DNA of 64,000 nucleotides from assembly GCA_902612605.1 (NCBI GenBank), contig CACMDY010000005.1:31372-95371 (forward strand). Direction: 5' to 3'. The DNA comes from an uncultured Pelagibacteraceae bacterium (GTDB taxonomy: Bacteria; Pseudomonadota; Alphaproteobacteria; Pelagibacterales; Pelagibacteraceae). Numbering within the stretch: the stretch's first letter is position 1; every line of letters starts with the position of its first letter. The notes under the pieces are model-generated. The model made no database searches. It worked only from the letters and a program-made list of their open reading frames with translations, and had not been told where the DNA came from. Positions 43,674-52,152 of this stretch are shown in pieces. The translations under genes and the position numbers were made by a program.

Positions 43674-43719
43674 AAAAGGGGAGCTCTTTTGGTAATAACC
43701 AATTGAGCTGACCCCTTTT
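43674..43719. terminator. Bidirectional terminator after the aminotransferase gene
   Basis: AAAAGGGG (43674-43681) pairs with CCCCTTTT (43712-43719), with an inner AGCTC/GAGCT stem and a TTGGT/ACCAA tip. On the minus strand it overlaps the aminotransferase stop codon and is followed by six Ts; on the plus strand by TTTTA. It ends the DAO-68aa-aminotransferase operon and could end any plus-strand transcript from the 43.4-43.6 kb stretch. Confidence 0.85.
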
Positions 43720-44866
43720 AATAATTTTTAGACATAAAATCTTTAATTCGCTTAGCACCTTCAATTATATCTTTTGTGCTTCTTGCGTATGAGAATCGTA
43801 TAGTAGAATTTCCTCTTTTTTGATCAAAATCAATTCCTGGTGTTATTGCAACATTTGCTTCATCTAAAACTTTTTTACAAAAAGCTAAGCTATCATTTGA
43901 ATATTCAGATATATCAACATAGATGTAAAAAGCTCCATCAGGTGGTGAAAACTTTTTTAATCCTGCCTTAGGTAATTCCTCTAATAGTATCTCTCTATTT
44001 TTTTTATATACTTCTACATTTGATTGTAACTCTTCATTTGCATCTAAAGAAGCAAGAGCTGTAACTTGACTTGCGTGTGGAGGGCAAACAAATAAATTTT
44101 GCGAAAGTCTTTCTACTTGTCTGACATGATCTTCTGGTACAACCATCCACCCTATTCTCCAACCGGTCATGGAAAAGTATTTTGAAAAAGAATTAATTAC
44201 ATAGCAATTATCTGTAATCTCTAAAGCTGATGTTGGATTATTTTCATATTGAATTCCATGATAAATTTCATCACTAATAAAACTTACATTATTATCATTT
44301 GCAGTATTAATTAAATTCTCTAAAGATTGTTTATCCAGCATAGATCCAGTTGGATTTGCAGGTGATGCAACAAGAATTCCATTTAAATTATTATTTGTAA
44401 TATCTTCTGGAACAGGTTGAAATCTATTTTGAAGTTTAGTTTGAATATCTACAGTTTCCAAACTTAGTGATTTAAGTATTTGTCTATAACTAGGATAACT
44501 TGGAGATCCAATTCCAACTCTGTCTCCACTATCAAACAATGCCGAAAAAGATAATATAAAGGCTCCGGAAGACCCTGTTGTAACTACTATTCTATTTGGA
44601 TTTAAATCTAGATTGTACCAATCTCCATATAACTTTGAAATTTTTGTTCTTAAAGCTGGTAGACCAAGTGATACCGTATAACCAAGATTATTTTTATTTA
44701 TCTCATTTGTAATATAATCTTTTGCAATTTTAGGTGCTGGTGTTCCCGGCTGCCCTACCTCCATATGAATAATATCTTTGCCTTTTTCTTCAGCAATTCT
44801 AGCAGATTCCATTACATCCATTACAATAAATGGATCAACATCTGATCTTTTTGATTTTCTCATCAT
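43718..44866 (-). CDS. Pyridoxal-phosphate aminotransferase class I/II (aspartate-type)
   Basis: 382 aa, fold type I. IVVTTGSSGAFILSFSALFDSGDRVGIGSPSYPSYRQI, LVASPANPTGSMLDKQ, FISDEIYHGIQYE, then NSFSKYFSMTGWRIGWMVVP with the PLP-binding Lys, and TIRFSYARS with the carboxylate-binding Arg. Third gene of an operon with a DAO-type oxidase and a 68-aa membrane-anchored protein (4-bp overlap). The amino donor/acceptor cannot be stated; the context suggests removal of an amino group during catabolism. Confidence 0.92.
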   Translation of the reverse strand: MMRKSKRSDVDPFIVMDVMESARIAEEKGKDIIHMEVGQPGTPAPKIAKDYITNEINKNNLGYTVSLGLPALRTKISKLYGDWYNLDLNPNRIVVTTGSSGAFILSFSALFDSGDRVGIGSPSYPSYRQILKSLSLETVDIQTKLQNRFQPVPEDITNNNLNGILVASPANPTGSMLDKQSLENLINTANDNNVSFISDEIYHGIQYENNPTSALEITDNCYVINSFSKYFSMTGWRIGWMVVPEDHVRQVERLSQNLFVCPPHASQVTALASLDANEELQSNVEVYKKNREILLEELPKAGLKKFSPPDGAFYIYVDISEYSNDSLAFCKKVLDEANVAITPGIDFDQKRGNSTIRFSYARSTKDIIEGAKRIKDFMSKNY

Positions 44867-45069
44867 TTTATTTGATCTTCACAAAATTTTTTAATTTGTT
44901 CATTTGATAATCTGTCCTCTTTAGCTTTTTTAGAATCTAATTCAGCTTTTCCAATTATACATGCTTTAATAGTTTTGTTTCTATTAAAATCGTTATAATA
45001 GTTAGTTGAGATGTAAAGAGCTATAATTCCTAATACTAAAAAAACTATAAGCTTTAAATTTTTTTTCAT
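44863..45069 (-). CDS. 68-aa N-terminally anchored protein
   Basis: MKKNLKLIVFLVLGIIALYISTNYYNDFNRNKTIKACIIGKAELDSKKAKEDRLSNEQIKKFCEDQIK: one TM helix (7-25) or an uncleaved signal, then a charged periplasmic tail with two Cys (KACII and KKFCED). It overlaps the upstream oxidase gene by one base and the downstream aminotransferase gene by four. No family recognised. Confidence 0.68.
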   Translation of the reverse strand: MKKNLKLIVFLVLGIIALYISTNYYNDFNRNKTIKACIIGKAELDSKKAKEDRLSNEQIKKFCEDQIK

Positions 45070-46373
45070 TAAATTTCAGTTTGAGCTTTTATCCTTTCGT
45101 AAGCTAATCTAGTGTATATTCCTAAATTTAAAAAGGGTTGTGGCGGTAACCAGTTTGGTTTTTTTCTTTGTTGTATTACTTCAATTTCATTAGATTGTTG
45201 ATTAGAGGCCATTAGGGCTATTTGTTCACCGAATAGTGTTCCTACTCCAATTCCAGATCCATTGTAACAGCCTGCGCTAAATATATTATCATCAATTTTT
45301 TCAAATATTTGAGAGCTATTACCACTTCTACATACAATTCCTGACCAACTGCTCTCTATTAAATTATCAGGTAATTGTTTAAATCTTTTCTTGATACCTT
45401 TTTTATGAATTGCAACTCTTTTATTTAATTTATTTCTACTCATTGAAAAAGGGTTTCTTAACTCTGCAGTGTTTCTTATAAGTATTCTCCGATCTTTGGT
45501 CATTCTAATTGTAGCACCCATTGGTCTTATTGGAAGAACACCCCATTCTTTTGGAGATCCTATATCTTTAAACTCTTTATCTGTTAGTTTTCTCGTAAGA
45601 CTGGCAGTTAATGTAATTGGAAAGCTATAATTTTTTTTTACTTTTAAAGATTTCAAAAAACCGTTTGTACAAAATATGATTTTTTTAGTTGTTATTTTGT
45701 TTTTTTTTGTAAAACATTCAATTTTGTTATTAATCTTTTTCCAACCATTAATTTGTGAATTTTCATATACTTTTACATTATCTGGTAAAGTATCAACCAT
45801 TGCTCTGGCTAGTTTACCAGGGTTTAAAAGAATTCCTCCTGAGGTAAAAACTCCAATTTTATAAAAAGGGGTTCCCAATTTTTCAGTCAACTCTTTGTTA
45901 AATAAAATTTTATTTTTAAAACCAAGACTATTCAATAATTTACTGAACGATTGAGCTTTTGTCTCATCTTGCTCTTTCGAAGAAGCAAAATATTTTCCAC
46001 ATTCATTCCAATCACAATCAACTTGATATTCTTTTATAAATTTTCTCACAGCTTCTATACCCAATTGGTATATTTTTGTTTTTTTGACATAATTCTCTTT
46101 GTCGCTATTTGATGTAAAACCATCATTCAATGTAGTATCAACTAGGTAGCCTGAATTTCTTGAACTACCACCCTCTCCTGCTAATTGGGCATCAATGAGA
46201 ACAATTTTTTTATCTTTTTTTACCTCTGAAAGTTTTCTGGCAGCTGACAATCCTGTATACCCAGCTCCTACAATTAAATAATCACAATAAATATCTTGAT
46301 CTAGTAATTTAATATTACTTCTTTCAGGAAGTTGGTTTGTCCACCCACAGGAATTGTCGTTAATTAAATCCAA
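45069..46373 (-). CDS. FAD-dependent oxidoreductase, DAO/PuuB-like
   Basis: 434 aa from a TTG start (46373); no ATG lies near. CDYLIVGAGYTGLSAARKLSEVKKDKKIVLIDAQLAGEGGSSRNSGYL is the FAD dinucleotide fold followed by the GGSSRNSG stretch of the DAO superfamily (gamma-glutamylputrescine oxidase-like). SSWSGIVCRSGNSSQIFEKIDDNIFSAGCYNGSGIGVGTLFG ends the FAD domain. It oxidises a C-N bond of an unidentified amine or amino acid. Divergent from the BKACE gene; operon with the aminotransferase. Confidence 0.88.
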   Translation of the reverse strand: MDLINDNSCGWTNQLPERSNIKLLDQDIYCDYLIVGAGYTGLSAARKLSEVKKDKKIVLIDAQLAGEGGSSRNSGYLVDTTLNDGFTSNSDKENYVKKTKIYQLGIEAVRKFIKEYQVDCDWNECGKYFASSKEQDETKAQSFSKLLNSLGFKNKILFNKELTEKLGTPFYKIGVFTSGGILLNPGKLARAMVDTLPDNVKVYENSQINGWKKINNKIECFTKKNKITTKKIIFCTNGFLKSLKVKKNYSFPITLTASLTRKLTDKEFKDIGSPKEWGVLPIRPMGATIRMTKDRRILIRNTAELRNPFSMSRNKLNKRVAIHKKGIKKRFKQLPDNLIESSWSGIVCRSGNSSQIFEKIDDNIFSAGCYNGSGIGVGTLFGEQIALMASNQQSNEIEVIQQRKKPNWLPPQPFLNLGIYTRLAYERIKAQTEI

Positions 46374-46437
46374 TTGAATAATAGTTTATTTGTTAAAAAT
46401 ATTATTTATTTTTTTCAAAAAAGAGTAGACTTTAATT

Positions 46438-47223
46438 ATGCAATTTTATCAACCTAAAGAACTCCCAAAAATTATGGTAGCACCCAACGGAGTGAGACCT
46501 ATGAAGAAGGATCATCCAAAAGTTCCTATAACTATTGATGAAATTGTTAATACAGCAAAATTATCATACGAAGCGGGTGCTGAGGCAATTCATTTCCACA
46601 TCAGAGATAAAAATAGCCAACATATATTAGACGCTAACGACTGCAGTGAAGCATTAATAAAATTAAATAAGATAGTTCCTAACATGCACTTACAAGTTAC
46701 TACTGAAGCTGTCGGGAGATATTCACCAAGTGAAATGCGTAAATATGCATACGATGTTAAGCCACCAGGAATATCAATTGCAATTAGAGAATTAATTCCA
46801 AGCAGAAATCCAACCGATGAAGATATAAAACTATATAAATATTTATCTGATGAAAAAATTAATGTTCAACATATTTGTCATGAACCAGAAGATATTGATT
46901 TACTCTCAAATGTTTTAAATAAATCTGAAATTGAAAAAGATAACTCCTGGTGCTTATTTGTAATCGGTCACTATACTGGTAAAATTAGTGATCCAAATAA
47001 AATACCTTTATATTTAGAAAAATTAGAAAAAAATAAATTTAAAGCGGATTGGGCTATATGCGCGTTCGAAAAAGAAGAATTTACTTGTTTGAAAGAAGCA
47101 ATAAAACTTGGTGGAAAAATAAGAATTGGATTTGAGAATTCATTATATCTTCCTTCTGGTGAAATTGCTCAAGATAATGAAACAAAAATAAAAATTATAA
47201 AAAAAGAATTAAATCTAAATTGA
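46438..47223 (+). CDS. Beta-keto acid cleavage enzyme (BKACE, DUF849)
   Basis: 261 aa. TIM-barrel Zn enzyme with KIMVAPNGVRP at strand 1 (N for the substrate), EAGAEAIHFHIRDKNSQHILD (the HxH zinc pair), and KIRIGFENSLYLPSGEIAQDN (the RxGxE motif at the C-terminus). BKACEs split a beta-keto acid with acetyl-CoA into a CoA ester plus acetoacetate, as in lysine fermentation. Slightly short (usual about 275-300). It overlaps the hydroxylase gene by 9 bp, convergent. The keto acid is unknown. Confidence 0.92.
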   Translation: MQFYQPKELPKIMVAPNGVRPMKKDHPKVPITIDEIVNTAKLSYEAGAEAIHFHIRDKNSQHILDANDCSEALIKLNKIVPNMHLQVTTEAVGRYSPSEMRKYAYDVKPPGISIAIRELIPSRNPTDEDIKLYKYLSDEKINVQHICHEPEDIDLLSNVLNKSEIEKDNSWCLFVIGHYTGKISDPNKIPLYLEKLEKNKFKADWAICAFEKEEFTCLKEAIKLGGKIRIGFENSLYLPSGEIAQDNETKIKIIKKELNLN

Positions 47224-48660
47224 ATAATTTTTAATTTTTGAAATTTTGTTAGATTTTATAGAACCAATTATAAATCTATCTGGTCTAACTATAAGTCCTT
47301 CAGATTTTATATTATTAAGATATTCACTTAAGCCATTTACATTATTAGACAGTACATAATTAATTTTATTGGAAATTTTTTTCTTTAATTTTGGTGTAAT
47401 TATTACAATAGGTTTGGAAGAAAATTTTTCATCTAAATTTTTTCCATTTTTTAATTTAAATTGAGGAAATATTTTTCCTCGAAGTTTATCATTAACTTTT
47501 CCAAGTCCTTTGCCCAGTTTTGGTTTAATAGATTTCATAGATTTTACACCTTCTTTATTTGATGAAATATTTTTTGTAATTTTTGTTGAGCTAACAGCAT
47601 TTATAAATGAACCCATTCTCATAGTTGTACTCACATACTCTTTAACATTGGAATATCTTTCGCTTTGATATGTATTCAGCAATTTATCTGAGTGATTATT
47701 CTTTAAACAATGTGATATTTTCCATGCCAAGTTTGAAACATCTCTTATTCCTGCACACATTCCTTGACCCATAAAAGGTGGCATCAAGTGCGCAGCATCA
47801 CCTGAAATAAATATTCTACCTTTTCTCCAACTTTTGCTAATTGCAGATTTGAATGTGTATATAGTTTTTCTCTCGAGTATAGCATCTTTTTTAGTAAGCC
47901 ATGGTTTAAGGAAATTCCATATGTACTTTTCAGACATAATAGTTTCTTCTTTTTCTTTGTTATTAATTACAAACTCCCACCTTCTCCTTCTGCCTACATT
48001 TCTGCAATATGTTGCAGGTCTCACTTTGTTAGAAAATTGAATTGTACAATCTGGAAGATTATTTTTCTTTTTCTTCAAAATTAAATCAACCACTGCCCAT
48101 TTTTGAGTAAATCCTAAATTACTCATACTTGTTTTTATCTGATTACGAACCGTTGAGTTTGCACCATCACAACCAATTAAATATTTAGCCGAAATATTCA
48201 GAATTTTGTTATTTTTTATGTCTTGATAAATTATTTGAACATTGTTTTTAGTATTTGTGGCTTTTAAGAGTTTGGTATTTTGTTGGATATAAACCTTTTT
48301 GAAAGATTTAAGTCTATTTCTTAATTGCCTTTCTAAATCAGGTTGGTGAAATCTATAACTTGGATACCATCCATTCTCAGTTATTTCTTTTGGTCTAGGC
48401 CAATCTAAAATTACATCACCCTTTTTATTTACAAACTTAGTTCCTTTATTAATTAAAGTATATTTTAGAAATTTATCTGTAATTCCAATTGTTTGGAATA
48501 CTCTCATAACCTCGTCATCAAAATGGACTGCTCTTGGAAGAGGGTAAAAACTATTTTCTTTTTCTAAAATTAAAATTGAATAACCTTGAATTGCTAATAA
48601 GTTTGCTAAGGTTCCTCCTGTTGGACCTAATCCAACAATTACTACATCATATTCTTTCAT
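47215..48660 (-). CDS. FAD-dependent aromatic hydroxylase, MhpA-like
   Basis: 481 aa. GxGxxG motif YDVVIVGLGPTGGTLANLLAIQGYSILILEKE, then LPRAVHFDDEVMRVFQTIG and SYRFHQPDLERQLRNRL, typical of 3-(3-hydroxyphenyl)propionate hydroxylases, plus GRIFISGDAAHLMPPFMGQGMCAGIRDVSNLAWKI (GD motif). Hydroxylates a phenol ring next to its hydroxyl using NAD(P)H and O2. E. coli MhpA is about 554 aa, so this one is shorter at the C-terminus. It follows the extradiol dioxygenase by 12 bp, a natural pair. Confidence 0.88.
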   Translation of the reverse strand: MKEYDVVIVGLGPTGGTLANLLAIQGYSILILEKENSFYPLPRAVHFDDEVMRVFQTIGITDKFLKYTLINKGTKFVNKKGDVILDWPRPKEITENGWYPSYRFHQPDLERQLRNRLKSFKKVYIQQNTKLLKATNTKNNVQIIYQDIKNNKILNISAKYLIGCDGANSTVRNQIKTSMSNLGFTQKWAVVDLILKKKKNNLPDCTIQFSNKVRPATYCRNVGRRRRWEFVINNKEKEETIMSEKYIWNFLKPWLTKKDAILERKTIYTFKSAISKSWRKGRIFISGDAAHLMPPFMGQGMCAGIRDVSNLAWKISHCLKNNHSDKLLNTYQSERYSNVKEYVSTTMRMGSFINAVSSTKITKNISSNKEGVKSMKSIKPKLGKGLGKVNDKLRGKIFPQFKLKNGKNLDEKFSSKPIVIITPKLKKKISNKINYVLSNNVNGLSEYLNNIKSEGLIVRPDRFIIGSIKSNKISKIKNYSI

Positions 48661-48672
48661 TAATTTTTAAAT

Positions 48673-49647
48673 TTATTTCTTTTTAGCAATATTTGAATAT
48701 AGCCAAGGGCAATCTACTAATAAAGGAGCTTGTTTACCTTCTGCAGCAGTTTGCATTCTTTTATCTCTAAATTTTTTTCTTTCCTCTTCTGGTAAATACA
48801 ATCTTTCATGTCCCCAAAAGCTTGGGCCTTCAAAAGTTTCAATAGCTTCCCACGTCTTAGGATCAATTATTCTTCCACCCCATCCATTTTCTACAAAAAA
48901 ACCAGATGGTGTTATTGAATAAAATGAAGTCATGTAATCATTAGTATGCCTTCCCATTGTATAAGCAATTTTGTCGTCTTTTAAATTCATTAAGTCATAT
49001 CCCTGTCCAACATCATCTAAAGAATTGTACTCAACCATAAAATGGTGAAATCCTTGTTGACCCGATCCAAACAATGCAAAACTATGATGTCTACCATTAA
49101 CATGAAAGAAACATAAAGATATTGGTGTATTGCTATAATCGCTGATTTTAAAATCTAAAAGGTCTTTGTAGAAAGGAACAAGTTTATTAAAATCTTTAGC
49201 ATGTAAAACAACATGACCCATTCCTAATGCACCAGTTTTAAATCCTGAAATTGGTCTAGATGGTTTGAAAGGATCACTATCTTTCATTGGATCAAATATT
49301 AATTCTATCTGATTGCCCTGAGGGTCTTTAAAATAAATTAAATCTTTAACAAATCTTTTGTCTGCAAATGAGGATTGTCCATGAGTTACTGGGATATTAT
49401 TATTCTCAAGACGATCAGCATACATTTTTAAATCTTCTTTTTTCTCAACCTCCCAGCCCATAAAGGCCAAACTATCTCCAGTGTCTCCCGTCACAACTAA
49501 TCTTTGCTTTTGATCATCCATTCTAAATGAAAGAGAGTCTTTTGCCCTATCCACTTGCTGCATTCCCAAACATTTTCTAGAATAATCTGACCAGTCTTCA
49601 ATTCGGTCTGAATTAACACCGATGTAGCTTAATGCATTTATTGCCAT
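48673..49647 (-). CDS. Type I extradiol ring-cleavage dioxygenase (VOC family)
   Basis: 324 aa, two VOC modules (about 1-120 and 135-290). The catalytic module holds the 2-His-1-Glu iron triad in the usual places: GMGHVVLHAKD (His), QQGFHHFMVEYNS (His) and PSGFFVENGWGGR (Glu). BphC-like enzymes cleave catechols next to the diol. Next to an MhpA-like hydroxylase, so hydroxylation followed by meta-cleavage is plausible. The preceding gene on this strand is the TRAP receptor, with a strong terminator in between. Confidence 0.9.
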   Translation of the reverse strand: MAINALSYIGVNSDRIEDWSDYSRKCLGMQQVDRAKDSLSFRMDDQKQRLVVTGDTGDSLAFMGWEVEKKEDLKMYADRLENNNIPVTHGQSSFADKRFVKDLIYFKDPQGNQIELIFDPMKDSDPFKPSRPISGFKTGALGMGHVVLHAKDFNKLVPFYKDLLDFKISDYSNTPISLCFFHVNGRHHSFALFGSGQQGFHHFMVEYNSLDDVGQGYDLMNLKDDKIAYTMGRHTNDYMTSFYSITPSGFFVENGWGGRIIDPKTWEAIETFEGPSFWGHERLYLPEEERKKFRDKRMQTAAEGKQAPLLVDCPWLYSNIAKKK

Positions 49648-49670
49648 TCAATTATTATACAGGATTAAAA

Positions 49671-49700
49671 TTGAGCCTGCATTATTTAATGCAGGCTCAA
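49671..49700 (-). terminator. Strong terminator after the third dctP gene
   Basis: TTGAGCCTGCATTA-TT-TAATGCAGGCTCAA is a perfect 14-bp stem, 14 bp after the dctP stop and 23 bp before the extradiol dioxygenase start. On the minus strand it is followed by TTTTAAT. It isolates the dctP message from the ring-cleavage genes, or lets only part of the transcript through. Confidence 0.88.
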
Positions 49701-49714
49701 AAATTAGGTTTAAA

Positions 49715-50728
49715 TTAACCGTCTATTTTAGATATTATTTGTCTTGCTCTTTTTAGAACTGCGTCACCATCAAGGCCTTTGCCTTTCATTTCAGCAAGCC
49801 AGTTTGCTTCGATAGGTGCTAATATTTTCTTATATTCAGCTATAACATCATCAGAAGCTACTATGATCTCATGTCCAGGTTTATTCTCTACCTCAACTCT
49901 CATTTTAGCATTTTGACTATCTATTAATCCAGATGCCCAGTCACCAAACCACTGACCACTAAATTTATCTACACATCCTTTACCTTTGGCTGATAAACCA
50001 TCATATTTACCTTGGTTCATTATCAAACCAAATGTTGCATTAGTTATGTTAACTTCAGTGTGATACTTAGTTACATCAAATAGTCTGAAAGATCCGATTG
50101 CAGTGTAAGGGAATGGAGTTCCATCAATTACACCTTTGTTAAGTGCTTCCGATGTTCCAGGAGCTGGCACTCTTACTCCAGTTGCTCCAAGAGTTTTTAA
50201 AATTGTTCCAGCAATTTTACTTGGTACTCTCATTTTCTTACCTTTAAAGTCAGCAGGTCTTACAACTTTATCTGACTTCATATGTATTTGATATCCAGGG
50301 TTAGAATGTAAACCAATTAGTTTAATTCCTGCCATCTCTTTATCTAAGTAACCTTCTTCATAAAGAGTATTTAAAGCTCTAGACCCTGCTTTTGAAGTTT
50401 TTGTTAAAAAAGGTAATTCAATTACAGAGCTCAATGGAAACTGTCCTCCGATATATCCAAGTACCGTCCATGAAATGTCTGCTACACCTTTTGTAACAAT
50501 ATCATATTGTTGTGGTGGTTTTCCTAACACACCTCCTGCAAACATTTTAACATTAACTGCTCCAGCTGAACATTCGTTTACTTTGTCAGCCCATGCAGCA
50601 AGAATTTTGCTTGCGATAAATGCTTTTGGTGGTTCAAATGTTGCAAGTTTAAGTTCAGTTGCTGAAGCAGCATTTACTATACCTAAACTTAAAACACCAA
50701 AAACAAATCCAATTATTTTGTTTTTCAT
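49715..50728 (-). CDS. TRAP transporter solute-binding protein (DctP type), third system
   Basis: 337 aa. Signal peptide MKNKIIGFVFGVLSLGIVNAASA, then TELKLATFEPPKAFIASKILAAWADKVNE. The ligand Arg is expected in ADFKGKKMRVPSKIAG, and VPAPGTSEALNKGVIDGTPFPYTAIGSFRLFD resembles the substrate loop. It sits apart from its permease: dctQM are divergent at 51676, beyond a FAH-family gene. Pairing is by proximity. Neighbours suggest an aromatic acid ligand. Confidence 0.93.
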   Translation of the reverse strand: MKNKIIGFVFGVLSLGIVNAASATELKLATFEPPKAFIASKILAAWADKVNECSAGAVNVKMFAGGVLGKPPQQYDIVTKGVADISWTVLGYIGGQFPLSSVIELPFLTKTSKAGSRALNTLYEEGYLDKEMAGIKLIGLHSNPGYQIHMKSDKVVRPADFKGKKMRVPSKIAGTILKTLGATGVRVPAPGTSEALNKGVIDGTPFPYTAIGSFRLFDVTKYHTEVNITNATFGLIMNQGKYDGLSAKGKGCVDKFSGQWFGDWASGLIDSQNAKMRVEVENKPGHEIIVASDDVIAEYKKILAPIEANWLAEMKGKGLDGDAVLKRARQIISKIDG

Positions 50729-50764
50729 ATTTCTCCCTCTAAAATTTATATTAAAATTTTAACT

Positions 50765-51622
50765 CTAAATTGAGATTATTTCATCCTTAATAGTGTTAGA
50801 TAAAACACCAATATCAGTGATTTCGACTTCAACATTGTCTCCTGGTTTCATAAAAACAGGTGGATTTCTTTTAAAGCCTACTCCACCAGGAGTTCCGGTT
50901 ACCAAAACATCGCCTGCTCTCCATGCCATAGCTTTGGATACATACGAAATTAAAATTGGTATATCAAAAATTAATTGACTTAGTTTAGCATTTTGCATTA
51001 CTTCGCCATTTAGCCTAGTCTCTATTGTTAAACTTTTATAGTCTGGAATGTCCTCTGCTAAAACCATGTGAGGACCAAAACTTCCTGTCTTTTCAAAATT
51101 TTTTCCCATACCAAATTGTCTAGTATGTCTTTGCCACTCTCTAATAGTACTTTCGTTGTAACAAGAAAAACCGACGATATGCTTTAATGCATCCTCTGGT
51201 TTGATATGTTTACCACCCTCATCCATTACAACTGCCATTTCTCCTTCAAAGTCTAAACTTTCTGATACAGTAGGCCTTTGTATTGCTTGCATATGCGCTG
51301 TTTGGCTTTCTGGAAATCTATGAAATATAACTGGGTTTTCCTCAACAGTACGGTTTGTTTCTTTTACATGTTCACTATAATTCAAACCTACACATATAAT
51401 TTTACCTGGATTAGGAATTAAAGGCGAATATTTAATTTGATCAAGTTTTATAGATCCTGGATTGCTCTTTGCATATTCTTTTGCTTCTTTAATCTTTTTT
51501 ATCTTTATTAATTCTTTTAAACTTGAAGCTCCATCTATCTTTCCAGTCAAATCAGTTATTAAATTATTTTCAATAATTCCAAACTTTTCACTGTTATCAT
51601 GATTGAATGAGATAAATTTCAT
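50765..51622 (-). CDS. Fumarylacetoacetate hydrolase family protein
   Basis: 285 aa, C-terminal FAH domain with an N-terminal extension. IICVGLNYSEHVKETNR, ESLDFEGEMAVVMDEGGKHI (E-x-E metal ligands), GFSCYNESTIREWQRHTRQFGMGKNFEKTGSFGPH and ISYVSKAMAWRAGDVLVTGTPGGVGFKRNPP. These are the acylpyruvase/fumarylpyruvate hydrolase/HpcE-type signatures: it hydrolyses or isomerises ring-cleavage products. The exact reaction is open. Precedes dctP on the same strand and is divergent from dctQM, fitting an aromatic-degradation cluster. Confidence 0.92.
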   Translation of the reverse strand: MKFISFNHDNSEKFGIIENNLITDLTGKIDGASSLKELIKIKKIKEAKEYAKSNPGSIKLDQIKYSPLIPNPGKIICVGLNYSEHVKETNRTVEENPVIFHRFPESQTAHMQAIQRPTVSESLDFEGEMAVVMDEGGKHIKPEDALKHIVGFSCYNESTIREWQRHTRQFGMGKNFEKTGSFGPHMVLAEDIPDYKSLTIETRLNGEVMQNAKLSQLIFDIPILISYVSKAMAWRAGDVLVTGTPGGVGFKRNPPVFMKPGDNVEVEITDIGVLSNTIKDEIISI

Positions 51623-51649
51623 ATTTTTATAACTTTATACGTTAATCTC

Positions 51650-51674
51650 TGATAAATTAGAAGAAAGTTTATCA
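51650..51674. promoter_or_regulatory. Dyad TGATAAA-N11-TTTATCA before dctQ
   Basis: Perfect 7-bp inverted repeat in the 53-bp divergent gap between the FAH-family gene and dctQ, ending 1 bp before the dctQ ATG. It overlaps the ribosome-binding region, so a repressor or an RNA hairpin masking translation would both fit. No matching regulator is in the window. Confidence 0.4.
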
Positions 51675-51675
51675 A

Positions 51676-52152
51676 ATGAAATTTAAAATTAATTACATAT
51701 TTGATCTTTCAGCGATTATATCAGGATTAATATTATTATCTTTAGCTATACTAACTTTTTGTGATGTCTTTGGTAGAAGATTTCTAAATTCTCCTGTTAC
51801 AGGAACAATTGAATTAGTTGAATTCGGAATGGCCTTGGTTGCATTCTTAGCAATGCCAAGAGCTTTCTTTTTAAATGCAAATGTTTCTGCAGATTTTATA
51901 AAAAATGTCTCAAACAATACCTTTCAAATTTTCATAAACATTTTTAGATTTATTTTAATGATAGTGATTATGTCCATGATGGCATATGCAACAACAAAAG
52001 AAGCTATGGCTTTTTTTAAAAATGAAAGAGTAACTATTGATTTAGAAATATATTTTTATCCTTTTTATTATGCGGCGTCAGTTGGCATGTGGTTAAGTGT
52101 TGTTGCTATAGTTTTTTGGCTACTTAATGCTTTAAGGAGTGAAAACTCATGA
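51676..52152 (+). CDS. TRAP transporter small permease (DctQ type), third system
   Basis: 158 aa, four TM helices. DVFGRRFLNSPVTGTIELVEFGMALVAFLAMPRAFFLNANVSADF is the DctQ block (R-R-F, then T-x-E-L and an NVSAD/H motif). Its stop overlaps the dctM ATG by four bases. The receptor is most probably the divergent dctP at 49715. Confidence 0.9.
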   Translation: MKFKINYIFDLSAIISGLILLSLAILTFCDVFGRRFLNSPVTGTIELVEFGMALVAFLAMPRAFFLNANVSADFIKNVSNNTFQIFINIFRFILMIVIMSMMAYATTKEAMAFFKNERVTIDLEIYFYPFYYAASVGMWLSVVAIVFWLLNALRSENS

